Of a stretch of 64,000 nucleotides of DNA, positions 29,323-41,300 are shown in pieces; within the stretch, counting starts at the first letter, position 1, and each line of letters begins with the position of its first letter. The notes beneath the pieces are model-generated. The model worked only from the letters and a program-made list of their open reading frames with translations, did not search any database and was not told where the DNA came from. A program made the translations under genes and the position numbers. The stretch covers positions 186,001 to 250,000 of the forward strand of contig JAFCMP010000068.1 of NCBI GenBank assembly GCA_017506865.1, given 5' to 3'. The stretch is from Tribonema minus (taxonomy: Eukaryota; Sar; Xanthophyceae; Tribonematales; Tribonemataceae).

Positions 29323-32300
29323 GTGAGCGCATGCCAACTTCAACTTTTCCACATAACATTGACGCCCCAAGACGGAGGGAGGCGGGCGCGTGCCTCTGCT
29401 GCGACTGTTTACAAGAGAGCAGGTGCGACGCAGGTGCAGCGCCGTCCGCCTCCAACTGCAAAGTTGAAGTTTAAGGCACCAGATGCTCGGGCTATGCAGG
29501 CCATCACGCGGGAGACCCGCATTGCGGCAGAGGCGGCAGCGTTGTCGGTGAACAAACACGTCACGTGTGGCTCCGCGTGCTCCAGACGATGCAGCTCGGT
29601 CTGCGAACTGCTGCTTGCATGTGTGGAGCGACCATGTTTGCGCTGTGGCGGCTGCATAGCGAACACGCTCGCGCAATGGTTCTTAGGGTAACCCTAACCC
29701 TAAGTTGCTGTGCGCACTACGCGCGAGGCCGCAGACTCCTGCCAGCTCTGCAGAGACCGATCAAGAGTATACAGGCCCTTGGTGATGAAAACGCTTACAT
29801 AACCTAATCGTCACCCTAACTTGAGGAAGCTAATACGCGCACAGGGGAGGCAAATTGGAGCATAATCTGCAAGTCACTAAATACTGCATGCCTCCGCCGT
29901 GCCGCAGCCGCATGGGCACGCACCGTCTGCACGTGTTGGTGCACGTGCCGTCCACTGCGACCTGTATCCCGCAGTCGGTGCAGTCCGTGCCGGGCTCGCA
30001 CTCGGCATGGCCGAACGCAACGTCATCGCTCACGTAGCCGCGCGAAGAGAAGGCCGAAACGCCTGCGTAGACGTTGGCCGGGTCGGAGCTGCTGCGGGGG
30101 GGGGGCGGGGGGGGGGGGGGGGGGTGCATGGAAGAGCGTTGCTGATGAAGTTGTGTGAGGAAGTGACCGAATGCGACGTCGCCGCTCAGGTATGTAGCCG
30201 CGCGAAGAGAATGCCGACATGCCCGCATAGACGTTGGCCGGGTCGGAGCTGCTGCGGGGGGGGGGGGAGAGGGGGAGACCCGGGGGGGGAACGTCGCCGA
30301 TGAAGTTGTGTGAGGAAGTGGGGGGGGGGGAGCACTGCTGTAGGGGGCGCGCGAGCACGGCTGAAGTGCATAGCGTCGCCCGCCGGCCACTGTGCAGGTG
30401 GGGTCTGGGGGTGAGAGTGTCGACGGGGCGGTGCAAGCGTTTGCTGGGTCGCAGCTGAGCGTGGCTGTGGACAGTCTATTCCTCGGCATACATTCCTCTG
30501 CAAATTGTAACAGTCTCGTGGTAGTCACTTGATGAAATTCAACATCCACCCGACCCTTCCAGGCAGCAGACATTGCTACGGTAATGCGTTGGAAGTGGAC
30601 AACACAGCAGCGGGACTTGCAAGACAATCTTCTGGCGGGTCACCTGAAAGAGTTCGCGCGGAAGTTGGCTTCGTCATCGGAGAGTCCCCAATCGACTGCA
30701 CGGCAGAGAAGAGCAGTTGCATGTGTGCGGGATGTGATGAGCAAGTGATAACACCGCGCCATGGCACTCTCGCCTGCTGTATAGCGCTCTTTCAAATGGA
30801 CAGCAGCAATTAGAGTTGTTGATGACGTCATCTCGAATAGCGATGCAAGTACGCGTCATGAAGTAAGCATGCCCGAACCGAGGTGCCTGTGTGGCTTTGC
30901 AAGTACAGAGCCGCACCGTGTGCGACAACCCGTCAAACAAAGGGGTACTGAGTAATGACTATGGGTAGGGCGTCTAACCCTAGTTTGGTGAAACCAAGCC
31001 CCCTGTAACCCTACTTATGTCAGCCCTAGCCCCCTCAACCCTAGATAGGTTAAGCCGTCGCCGCCACTGCCGCAAATATGTACGATCCGTGACGTCATGA
31101 CGCGTGTACGCAACTACTCCCAGGAGCCGTCATCAACAACACTGACGGTAATTAAATTTAAAGCTCTGCGCTACGCGCTCGTTGTTTGCACTGCAGCGAT
31201 CCCCAGGAACGGCGCCTCAATGCAGCAGCTCCGCACCCCAGCGTCCCCCCCACAAAAGCACCCCCCATCATCATCGAGCGACAGTTTCTCCGCGACGCCC
31301 ACGCGCGCAGCGCAGTACCCGTAGGTAGGTAGCGTACTTTTTGTTAATTCTCGCTCAGGGCGCGAAAAAAACAACAACAGATGAATGGCATCTGAGCTTG
31401 CTGCACGGAACCCACATGTCATGTGACGGTCTGCAAGTGTCTCAATGACGACCACTCAGACAACGCCGCCACAATTGCATCTCGAGATCCCCCCCAGGTA
31501 CCGCATACATGGGCGTGCGTACATGCGTGCGTACCGCCGTCGTCGGGGTACTCGCCCGACGCCTCGTCGCAACGCCCGTCGTTGGCGTAGATGCACGTGT
31601 CCTCGCAGATCGTGTCCTCGTCGTCCGCGTGCACCGTCACAACGTGCACGCCGCCGCCGCCCTCGCCCACCGCCACCTGCAATCGCGCCGCGTGGAGGGC
31701 GCGTCGCTCAGCTCGTGTTGCGTATGCGTATACTTACAAGTATATGCGTGCAAGACTCAGCGCGAGCACACAGTCACATGCGCGCGTGGTCAGGTGAGAG
31801 GCAGCGCGGCCGCTGCGCGGACGTCGCCCGGCGTCAGCCGCGTTTGCGTCGTGTGGGCGGCGCACTGCTCCGCAGCTGCTGTGTAAGTCGTGCATGTGAT
31901 GCGCGCGGAGGCGGCGACCAGCGCGTGCGCTGCGTGCGAGAGCATATGTCAAAGCCGGCGCACATTGCAGTGTGAGACGGCGAGCACGCTGCGTGGCCGT
32001 CGCCCACCGCCGCCTGCGATCGCGTCGCGCGCGGAGGGCGCGTTGCTCATGTATGTATATGCGGCTGCAGCAGCGCGTGGGCAGTCAGTGTGCGAGCATA
32101 CGTTGAAGTAGGCACATGTTGAAGCGCGAGGCGGAGAGCGCGTTGCGTGGCGGTCGCCCACCGCCACTTACGATCGCGCCGCTCAGCTCATGTTGCGTAT
32201 TCATATGTGGGGGGAGCGCTGCATCAGCATGTGGTGAAGTACGCGCATGCTGAAGCGTGAGGCGAGGAGCGCGCAGCGTTGATGTCGAACACCGCTGCGT

Positions 32301-35300
32301 TTGCTCGGCAACTGTCGTGTAGGTGGTGCGGCGAGCGCTGACAGCACAGCGGGGGCTTCACGCACGCTCGAGTTGAAGTTTCAGCTGGCAAGCGCAGTAA
32401 TGCATGGCGCTGGGCTGAGCCAGCAGGATCACAGCAACGCATGGCGCCGTCCGTGCTGAACACCATCGTCCCGTACAGCATATTCAGCTGTCCTGAGTGT
32501 ACTGAAGTCAATCCGCACTGTGACAGCGCTCACCAGCCCCGCCCCCGTGTCCACGCTGAGGACCCTGATGTCGCTGGTCGCATTGTCGCTGAGCCGTGCC
32601 CACTCGTAACCATCCACCAGCGACACCTGGAGCGTCCTGTGCGCGGGGACGGGGGGGAGGGGGGTTGGGGGGGGGGGTTGTCAGCCAGCGCATCATCTGC
32701 CATACCTCTCGATGAATACCGGAATGCACAGAACGTGACTGCAGTTGTACATGCTTCGAAGTACATGTCATGTTTCAGAGGGAATATATATGTATACATT
32801 GATATTCTTAGAACAACCAAGGCTTGTGCATGGGGCTGCTCAGGTTGGCACCAGCAACTGTTGCGTAGTCCTGCCGGTCGCACCTGCACCGCGAGAGAAT
32901 CCATATGTTGTGGCAGTGGTGAGTGCGTGTCACAACCCTTGTGAACTTGATGAAGAAACACATGTGCATACAAAGTGTGAACGCCCCCTGAGGCACCAGA
33001 CAAGTTGACATAAAACAAGCCAACTAAGCACTTGTAACAGTCACTTAATGTTCTGGAGGGTGAATATTCTGGAGGGTGGTTGGAAGGTAGTTTGACTGGG
33101 GTGGTCGCCTCCTAAAACGTGACACAGGCACTCAATGGTGTTCAGTTTTGGCTGTATGCCCGAGTCTACTGAGCGCGTGCGTGCGCATGGAGAAAGGACC
33201 ACCTGAGAACTCAACGACGGATGGTGCAGCGAGCGGAGCTTCACAGACGCGGGAAAACCGCGCGTCGCACTGCCTGACAGGCGCGCTCCGCAGGCATGCA
33301 CCTACTGCTGGCGCTGCCGTGCCGCGCAGAAGCGTCCTTGTGTCAGTCTGAACCTGCAGCGTGAAGGCGCATGCATGCATGCACGCGTACGCTTTCCAGC
33401 ACCAACACGCGGTGCGAGAACAACGACGCGTAGCCGCTTGGCCAGCAGACGCCTTCTTTGGCAGCCGCTCTGAGCCCTATGCTTGGCGCGAGAAGCGCTC
33501 GTGGGCCAGCAGATGCCCTCCTTCGCAGCAACTGTGTGCCTTCGCGAGCACGCTCAAGTCGAGTGGCAACGCCCGCCGCATCACGGCGACCGTGGCGTCC
33601 GCCGCAGCACGTCGTGCATGTGCTAACCTGACTCCGACCCTAACCCTTACCCTCATCTAACCTTACCCTAAACCTACTCATGCGGCGGCACGCGCGAGTT
33701 CACCTCCAACTGGTACCCGAATTCTATTCAGTCCTTGTCCAAAATCTTATCCTCATCTGCCAGACCTCATCCTCGCCCTACTCTGCTAGCCCGTTGACAC
33801 CAAGCTCTGACCACAAGCAGCCAAGCCCACGAACATACACACACAATCCTAGTCCTAATTGTTTAACCCTAACCCTCAAACTCACGTGTCGGTCCAGTCC
33901 TGCACCGTGAAGACGCGTGCGGGGACGCTGTCAAAGACCACGGCCGGCGCGAGCGCAGGGTCGAACTTGCTGGCGAAACCGCCGCCCTGCACCGTGAAGT
34001 GCTTGGAGTGCGACGCGTAGATGCGCAGCGTGCGCTCCTTCACCCACGGATCCGTGAGGATGGTCGCGACCTGGTGAGAGCGCGAGGGGTCAGGGGGGGG
34101 GGGCGGGGTGGCAGTGTTAGCGCCGTGCGCATCTCGTATGGGTCGCCCAACGTGCTGTTAGGGTTAGGGTCACACTCATGCAGGGTCGTTCTGCACTGGT
34201 ATGCGTGCGCTGCGTGCTAATGCGCTGCCCGCTGTTGCGCTGCGCGCGGGGCGCTGCACTCCAAGGGAGGGCGGCGGGGGGGCGGGGGGGAGGGGGGCAG
34301 CGAACTGCTTCTTTGACCAGCAGTGGAGCTTACCCCCCGGTCTGAATCAAGCGAGCGAGGTAACGAGCACTTTATAAATGGAGAGATCTCTTGGCATTGT
34401 GGAGGACTTTGCATCGCTCTGTGCGGGTTGATGTCGTTCTGATGCGCTCGGACTGACGCCGCCAGACCGATACATCTGTATACATTGCCGCCGCACGTGG
34501 GCGGCCGGCGAACTGCGTGTACAACTTCAACGCCCCCGACAATGGCCGCTCGCAACGCCGTGCAGACGCGTTCAGCACCCTCCTGCCGCGCCAGCGCCGA
34601 ACACGCATGTTACTACTGTACCAAGCCCTAAGTCCATGCACCCACCACGCTTTCAGCTCGCAAAACCGCAGCCGCACCACTGGGTAGCCGCCGCGTCACA
34701 AACACAAACACACAGCCTCCTGTCCACAGCTACTTCAACATCTTTGACTTCAAACCTTGACGCCGTCCCCGCCCCCCAGCCTGGCGGCGTCCTCCCCCTC
34801 CACGGCCGCAGACACGAGCAGCAGTATGCCGCCCGTCGTGCGCCACTTGCGGCCCACCACCAGCCGCAGCGACACGGCCGTCTCCGACACGGCGCCGAAC
34901 GTGTAGTCCTTGTCCTTGGTGAGCGGCGGGCTGAAGACGAGGGTGGGCTCGCCCTGCGGGGGGGCGGGGGGGAGGGGGAGGGGGGGGGGGGGGGGAGTGA
35001 GTGAGTCAGTGAGTAGTCGCACTGCGGCTCGCACTGCGTGGACGATGGACAGAGGTCGCAGTCCGATTTCATTGGAAGGAGAGAGGTGTTTTATAAGTAA
35101 GGGAAGAGGGCAGCGGAGCGGTCGTGCACTCCTTTGAGCCACAGCAGTTGGCGACGTGAGTGTAGTGCTTCGAGCGGCACTGCAGCTGTTGCGGGCGGAG
35201 CGCGAAGGCGCGAGTCAAGCATCCAGCAAAGCGTGTCTTAAGTTCTTCCAATGATCATGTGTAGGCAGCGCTACAAGTATTTTCAAGTAACATGCCGCGC

Positions 35301-38300
35301 TGAGCACTGCACGCACCTTGAAGCCGCTGCCGCAGATGTCGAGCGCGCGCGCCGTGTCCGACTGGTACAGCACGAGGTCGTTGGCGGGCGTGACGGCGAC
35401 GCCGCTGGGATCGACGTCTTCGTCGTCAACGACGCGCGCGACGGTCACAGGCTCCGCAAGAGTCACCTGCACGACCAGGCGAACGCACGCATGAAGCGAT
35501 GATATGTGACAGCGCTAATGTACACATGCTGCAAAGCAGCGGTTCAGGGTTAGGGTTTGAGCCGCTGTACGGCCTCATCGCCAACGACCAGCGCTTTGGT
35601 CATGGGCTCCAGGAGAGTCACCTGCACGCATCAGGCAGACGCACGCGCGACGAGATGTGTGACCATGACACTGCCTAGCTGTTTGCCGGTCGCTCGACTC
35701 TGATCAGAGAAACGAATGTGACCATTTCGCTGGACTGGTACCAGAAGACTACGCGCCTAGACGGCACACATCGGCGAAAAAGTATGTAGCGATACTCAAG
35801 AATGTAAGCGCTCAGACGGTACGTGCATACATTGCTGGGCCGGTGCGCGCGTCGAGCGCTGCTACGCGCAGACCAGAAGGCGCGCGGCCTTGCGGGTTTG
35901 AAGTCGCGTCGCAGCTGCCGCCGCCGCGATTCTCTGCCGTCTGTTGCGCTGCGCGAGTCCGCACGAGGTCGCGATCGCCATGCGACGCTGACAGCAACGG
36001 ACTGCGCCGCGGATCGCGTCGCAACGCTTAGAGCGCCACGCGCGCTTACGATGCCTACATACCTTGCCAGCGCCCGTGTCGAGCGCTGCCACGCGCAGTT
36101 GCAGCTGTCGCCGCCACGATCTCTCTGCCATCTGTTGCGTTGCGTGCGTCAGCACAAGGTCTCGATTACCGCGCAACACCGGCAGCGATGGACCGAGCCG
36201 GTTGCGCTGTAACGCGACGATAAGAGGGCTACGAGCTCAAACGATACCTACATACCTTGCCGGCGCCCATGTCAAGCGCTGCCACACGTAGATTCAGAAT
36301 GCGCGCAGCCTTGCGGGTTTGAAGAAAGCCATACGCTCAAACAATACCTACATACCTTGCCGGCGCCCGTGTCGGACGCTGCCACAGATTCAGAATGCGC
36401 GCGACCTTAGAGGTTTGAAGTTGCCTACGCGCTTGAACATACCCACAACAATACCTACATACCTTGCCGGCGCCCGTGTCGAGCGCTGCCACGCGCAGGT
36501 CGCCGCGGCGGCCCGCCGGCAGCCAGCCGCCGCCGGCGAGCATGAGCTCGACGTACGTGCGGTTGTGCACGCTGGCGTAGTAGTCGCGCCTGCGGGCATT
36601 GGGGAAACGGGTGGCGCGCAGTAGAACATTTCTGTTGAGCTCCCACGTAGGACTGCGGGCAGCGGAGTGCAGTCACCTGTCGATTGCCTAATGCTAATCC
36701 GGACCCTAACCCTAGACCCTAACCCTAATATCTGAGGTCAATGGCGATAATTAGGCGCGCAGCTGCAGCGGAGCCCTCGTCTGCAGGCGCGACTGAACAG
36801 CTTCCGCCCGCACTGCCCTTCGGCAGCAGTCGCGCGCTGGGGGCTGACCCTATGCCTCACCCTCGCCCTAACCCCAAGGACGGGTGCATGGCGGCGGATG
36901 GCAGCGCGACGCAGCGCAGCGCCACCCCGCGCGGATGCTTGACGGGCGGCCTCGGGCAGTCATCAGATGTACTTCTATGATTCTTATTTTTTTGCCTCCA
37001 TTCAGAGTGAAAGCTGCTAATTTTGTTCACAATGGCGGCATCACTGGTACAGGCTCGTGGATCAGCACGTCACGGTGAGAAGCGACACTGCGCCATCAGC
37101 ACCGCCGGCCCGTCGCACACTTGAAGACACGGTCGTAGAGCACGCATCACCTATGAGAGCATCCGCTCCGCGCTCGCTTTGCTGCGCGCGCAACAGCAGC
37201 GGTGATGTCTGGTGGCACGTCTCGACAGCGATGCGCACCCGCGCAGCTTTCCATACAACGACAAAAGTTCTGTTTTGCGGATGACCGCAACAGGCAGGGT
37301 GCTGCTGTTACGAACACAGGCTGGTCGCCACGGCTGACGACCTCCTCTACTGACGTCCCCGCACATGAAGTTGAAGTTTAAACAGGTGAAGTATTTTAAA
37401 AGCATTTACGGCGACGCACCTCGGCGCCAGGTCCACGCCCTCAAAGTAGAACACGGGGGCCGGCTCGTCGTTGAAGCCCGCGCCGCGGATCGGCAGCGTG
37501 TGACTGTGCGTGCGGAAGAGCTGAGCGCTGCTGGCCTGCACGGAGGGGTCCTCGAAGATCTGCCAGCGCGCATAAAAGCGGGTGAGTGAGTGAGTGAGTG
37601 AATCAGTGCAGCGTGCGGAAGAGCTGAGCGCTGCTGGACTGCACGGACGGGTCCTCGAAGATCTGCAGGCGTGCATAAAAGCGGGTAAATGAGTGAGTGA
37701 GTCAGTCTGTTGCAGGCAGAGCGCAGCTGCGCGCTGCTGGCTGCACGGATGCGTCCTCGACCACCAGTTTGAAAAATGCGAGCTTACAAAGGGTGATGGG
37801 CTGTATGAGTCAGTACAGCGAGTAAACTACGGCTGCGCGCTGGCCGTCTGTGCCTATGGGTCCTCGGAAATCTGCGGGCGTGCACACAAACGGGCGATAG
37901 AGTGACCAAGTCAACGCAGCGAGTCACGTGATGGAGTGCTTTCTGCGCAGCCGCTGACGGGCATTCGTCCGCACAGCCCAGCTCCTGGTCGACATGCCGG
38001 CATGGCTGCCGAGTGAGTAAGTGATGGAGTCATAGCGACGTGGCTGCACGCTCAGGCGATGGTCGGCGGCGCAGCGCGGCTCAGCGCAACATTCTTCAGC
38101 GCTGGTGATGGCGCTCGTGGACAGCAGCGCATGCACTGCGCGGCAGGCGTTGACACAGCCTGTGGCTGACAAAGCCAGTAGCCTGCGGCACCAATACGTT
38201 GAAGAACGAGGCGACAGCCCGCCTGCGAATCCGCAACTGAAATCCAGGATCCGCACTGGACGCTGCCACAGCCGCCACTTGGCCAGCTGCAGATTGCGCG

Positions 38301-41300
38301 AAGCGCATCGTTGCGGTCTTGCACCCGCCCTGGCGGCGGTCGCGCCGAGAGTGACGTATGCATTGGCTGCCGCCCTGACGTCCATGCGGCGCAGACCCGT
38401 CCTGTACTCTACCCCTACTGCGGTCACGACAGCGCAGCCTCACCGTGGCGATCTTGCGCCCCGCCTTGGCGGCGGTCGTGCCGAGCGCGACAACATGCAT
38501 CGCGGCAACCTGCAGACCCTCGAGCGGGCCCCCACTGTCGTCACGGTGGAGCATCCTCACCATTGCAATCTTGCGCCCCGCCTTAGCGGCGGTGGCGCCA
38601 AGGGCGACGTAGCCGTCGCCGGCGTCCGCTGCGAGCAGGACGAGCGCGCCGGGCAGGTTATCGGCGTTGCCGCGCCACCGCGAGCCCGGCGCGAGCTCCA
38701 GCGTCATGTGCGTGGGCGTTATGGCGCTGGCTGTGTAGTTGGCGCCGCCGCCGCGCAGCGCGTTGGCGAAGCGCAGCGACGTGCCCTTGGGGTTGAAGCC
38801 CGCGCCGTCGAGCTCGAGCGTCGGCGTGGACTGGTAGATCTGCGCATAAGGGGGGCAGGGGGGGGGGGGGGGGGGGGGGGGGTAGCAAGCACCGTTGGGG
38901 GTCATTTGACCATGAGCTCAAGTCAAGGGCTGGCGTACAGGGTCGCGGGGGGGAGGGGGGGGGGGGTATGTAGGTAGCAAACATCAATGGGGCGTGGGCG
39001 TCAGGCAATTGCATCACTTGCCATGCCGGCTGCCCGCATTATATATTAGGCGGCGCGCAAGCGCTGCAGCGGGCCGCATCCGAGCCACCAGTGTGCCCGA
39101 TGACGCAACGGCGCTTTGGTGTTCATGCTCGAGCGCTGCTGCAGCAGTACTGGCTACGTGTCGGAGGCCAGTGAACAATAAACTTAACAGCCGCAAGCAT
39201 AAACCTTGGCGACACCTGGACGAGAAAGTCAAGTCGGCAGTCTGCGCGCCCTCCGCACTTGCCTTCTTCTCCACGTGGCTCTCCACCGTGACGCCGTGGC
39301 CCTCGAGGTCCGCCTGCACCTGAGCGATGACGCGGCCGCCGCGGTCCATATCTAGCGCGAGGCGCCCGCCGCCCGTGTCTATCGCGACGAGGCTCAGCGG
39401 CCCGGGCCCGTCCGCGCGCCACTTGTGGTGGAACTTCTTGCTGAGCAGGATCTGGGTTGGCGACAGGACGAGCGTCGAGACGTCGATGCCTGGCGGCAGC
39501 GGCAGCGGCGACGGCGGCGGCGGCGGCAGCGGCGACGGCGGCGGGGCGTGAGCGCAATGACAGAGAGAGAGACGGCGATGAGGCGCGGAGAAAGCTGGCG
39601 TGTGCTACGAGGGAGTGCGTGTGAGGCAGGGCATAAAACCTTTGCGGTATGCGATGCAGCCGAACCTGTCAGAGCACCTTTTTAAACCTAGGAGCACTGG
39701 TGAAAGCGACTGCAGACCCCGCGCGCAACAGCAGCGGCGCTGCAATTAGGGTTCGGGGTTTAGGGTTAGGGTTAGAGTTAGGCGGCGCTCACCGTCGCCC
39801 AGCGGCGGGTCGAAGAACAGCGCCGTGTACTTGGTGTTGAAGGCGGTGCCGTTGATGACGAGCGACGGCGGCGTGGTGGTGTAGACGATGCGCTCCGGCG
39901 CGGCGTCCACGTCGGGCGTGCAGTGCACGAGCGCCACCTGGATGCCGCCGTCGACCAGGACCTCTTCGCCACGCACCTGCGCGTGCGAAGGGGCGGAAAA
40001 GGGACAAGTTCATGTCAATTGAAAATAAACTCCTGCGAAGCACTTGTACTTCAATACCAATTTCAAAATAATTGATGAATTGGCGGGGGGGGGGGGGACC
40101 ACGGTCACTGCGGCCTGTGCCTCGGCGAATGTTTGATCAGTACAGTTTGAACGGGGGTGCATCGAAGCGTGCATCGGGCGTGCAGTGCACAAGCGCCACC
40201 TGGATGCGCCATTTGGATGCCGCAGTCAACCAGGACTCTGCGCCGCGCACCTGCGCGTATTGCGTGCATGCCTCGAAGTGTGTAATTATATGTGTGTGTA
40301 TGTATAGAGTGGAGGGGGCGTCTGCGGCGGTGCTGTTGGAGGTGGAGAACAAGGCGAGCCCTGCACGTGAGAGCGCGCGCGCAAGGGGGGAGGGGAGGGG
40401 GGGGAGCACGGTCACTGCAGCCCGCACCTCGGCGCGCGGTCGATCCGTGCAAGTTCGAAGTACAAGTTCGTAGGAGGAACTTTGATGTTGAAGCCAGCGG
40501 CAGCAGCGGTCGCACCAATCATGACACAGATTTGGTACAACCGCTCCACTCCGTCCACGTTTCAAAAGTGTACGTGCGCGTCCTGCTGCAGGCCCCCTGG
40601 CCGCCCGAATAGGGTAGTGCTGCATGGGTCTGTCTGCTAAAACATGCTGACGTGATTACGCAAGGTCTGTCTGGGCGCATTCACTACAGGCACTGTGCAA
40701 AACACTAAGCAACAATCTTGTGAGTACGTCAAGTCATACTACACTGCAGCAGGACTCCACAGCGCTTGTTGACATGTTAGCCTCTTGTTGTGGGCCTCTC
40801 GCCCTGACCAGCGGCACTGGGCTCTGAAACTAGGCCCACAATCTGTCTTAACGCAAGCCTTCCATATTTGTGTTAAGCGCACGACCCCCAACGCACACAA
40901 TGCGCCGCCGATGCTCACACCAGTGAAGTCGTCAAGAAGGCGACCCTGGGTTATCAGCAATGGGACACACGGGAATTTGAAGGACCTTGCGGTGAGAGGA
41001 TGTTACGGCTTGAAAGCGGAGAGCTGCTGATGATGCAGTCCTGAGGATGCGGTGCGCATATACCTTTCCATACACCGCCCGCTGGTGTGCTGCTTTGTAG
41101 AGCTCTTGAAAGGATGGTCTACCTGGCAGGCAGCCTCTCGGTCGCTCTACGACACCCCACTTGCGTGCATGCCGACGCATTTTCCGCGGAGCTGGAACAG
41201 CTCGCAGCTGATACGCACACGCACAGCCGACAGCGCGGCAGCAGCGAAGGGGGGTCCCGCACATTCGTGCTCCCACACGATTCGATCTACAGTCAGGGGG

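Noticed and set aside
28335-29474. 379-residue plus-strand frame
   Set aside because: It overlaps minus-strand exons of the membrane protein that agree in phase, and reads through poly-G tracts with no motif.
35815-36500. CRISPR-like regular repeats
   Set aside because: Repeat units contain coding sequence and a donor of the adjacent exon, spacers are also similar, and the setting is an intron of a eukaryotic gene.
38105-38977. 290-residue plus-strand frame
   Set aside because: It is opposite the phased exon 38839-38561 and its echoes; its repeats arise from the DNA duplications, not protein constraint.
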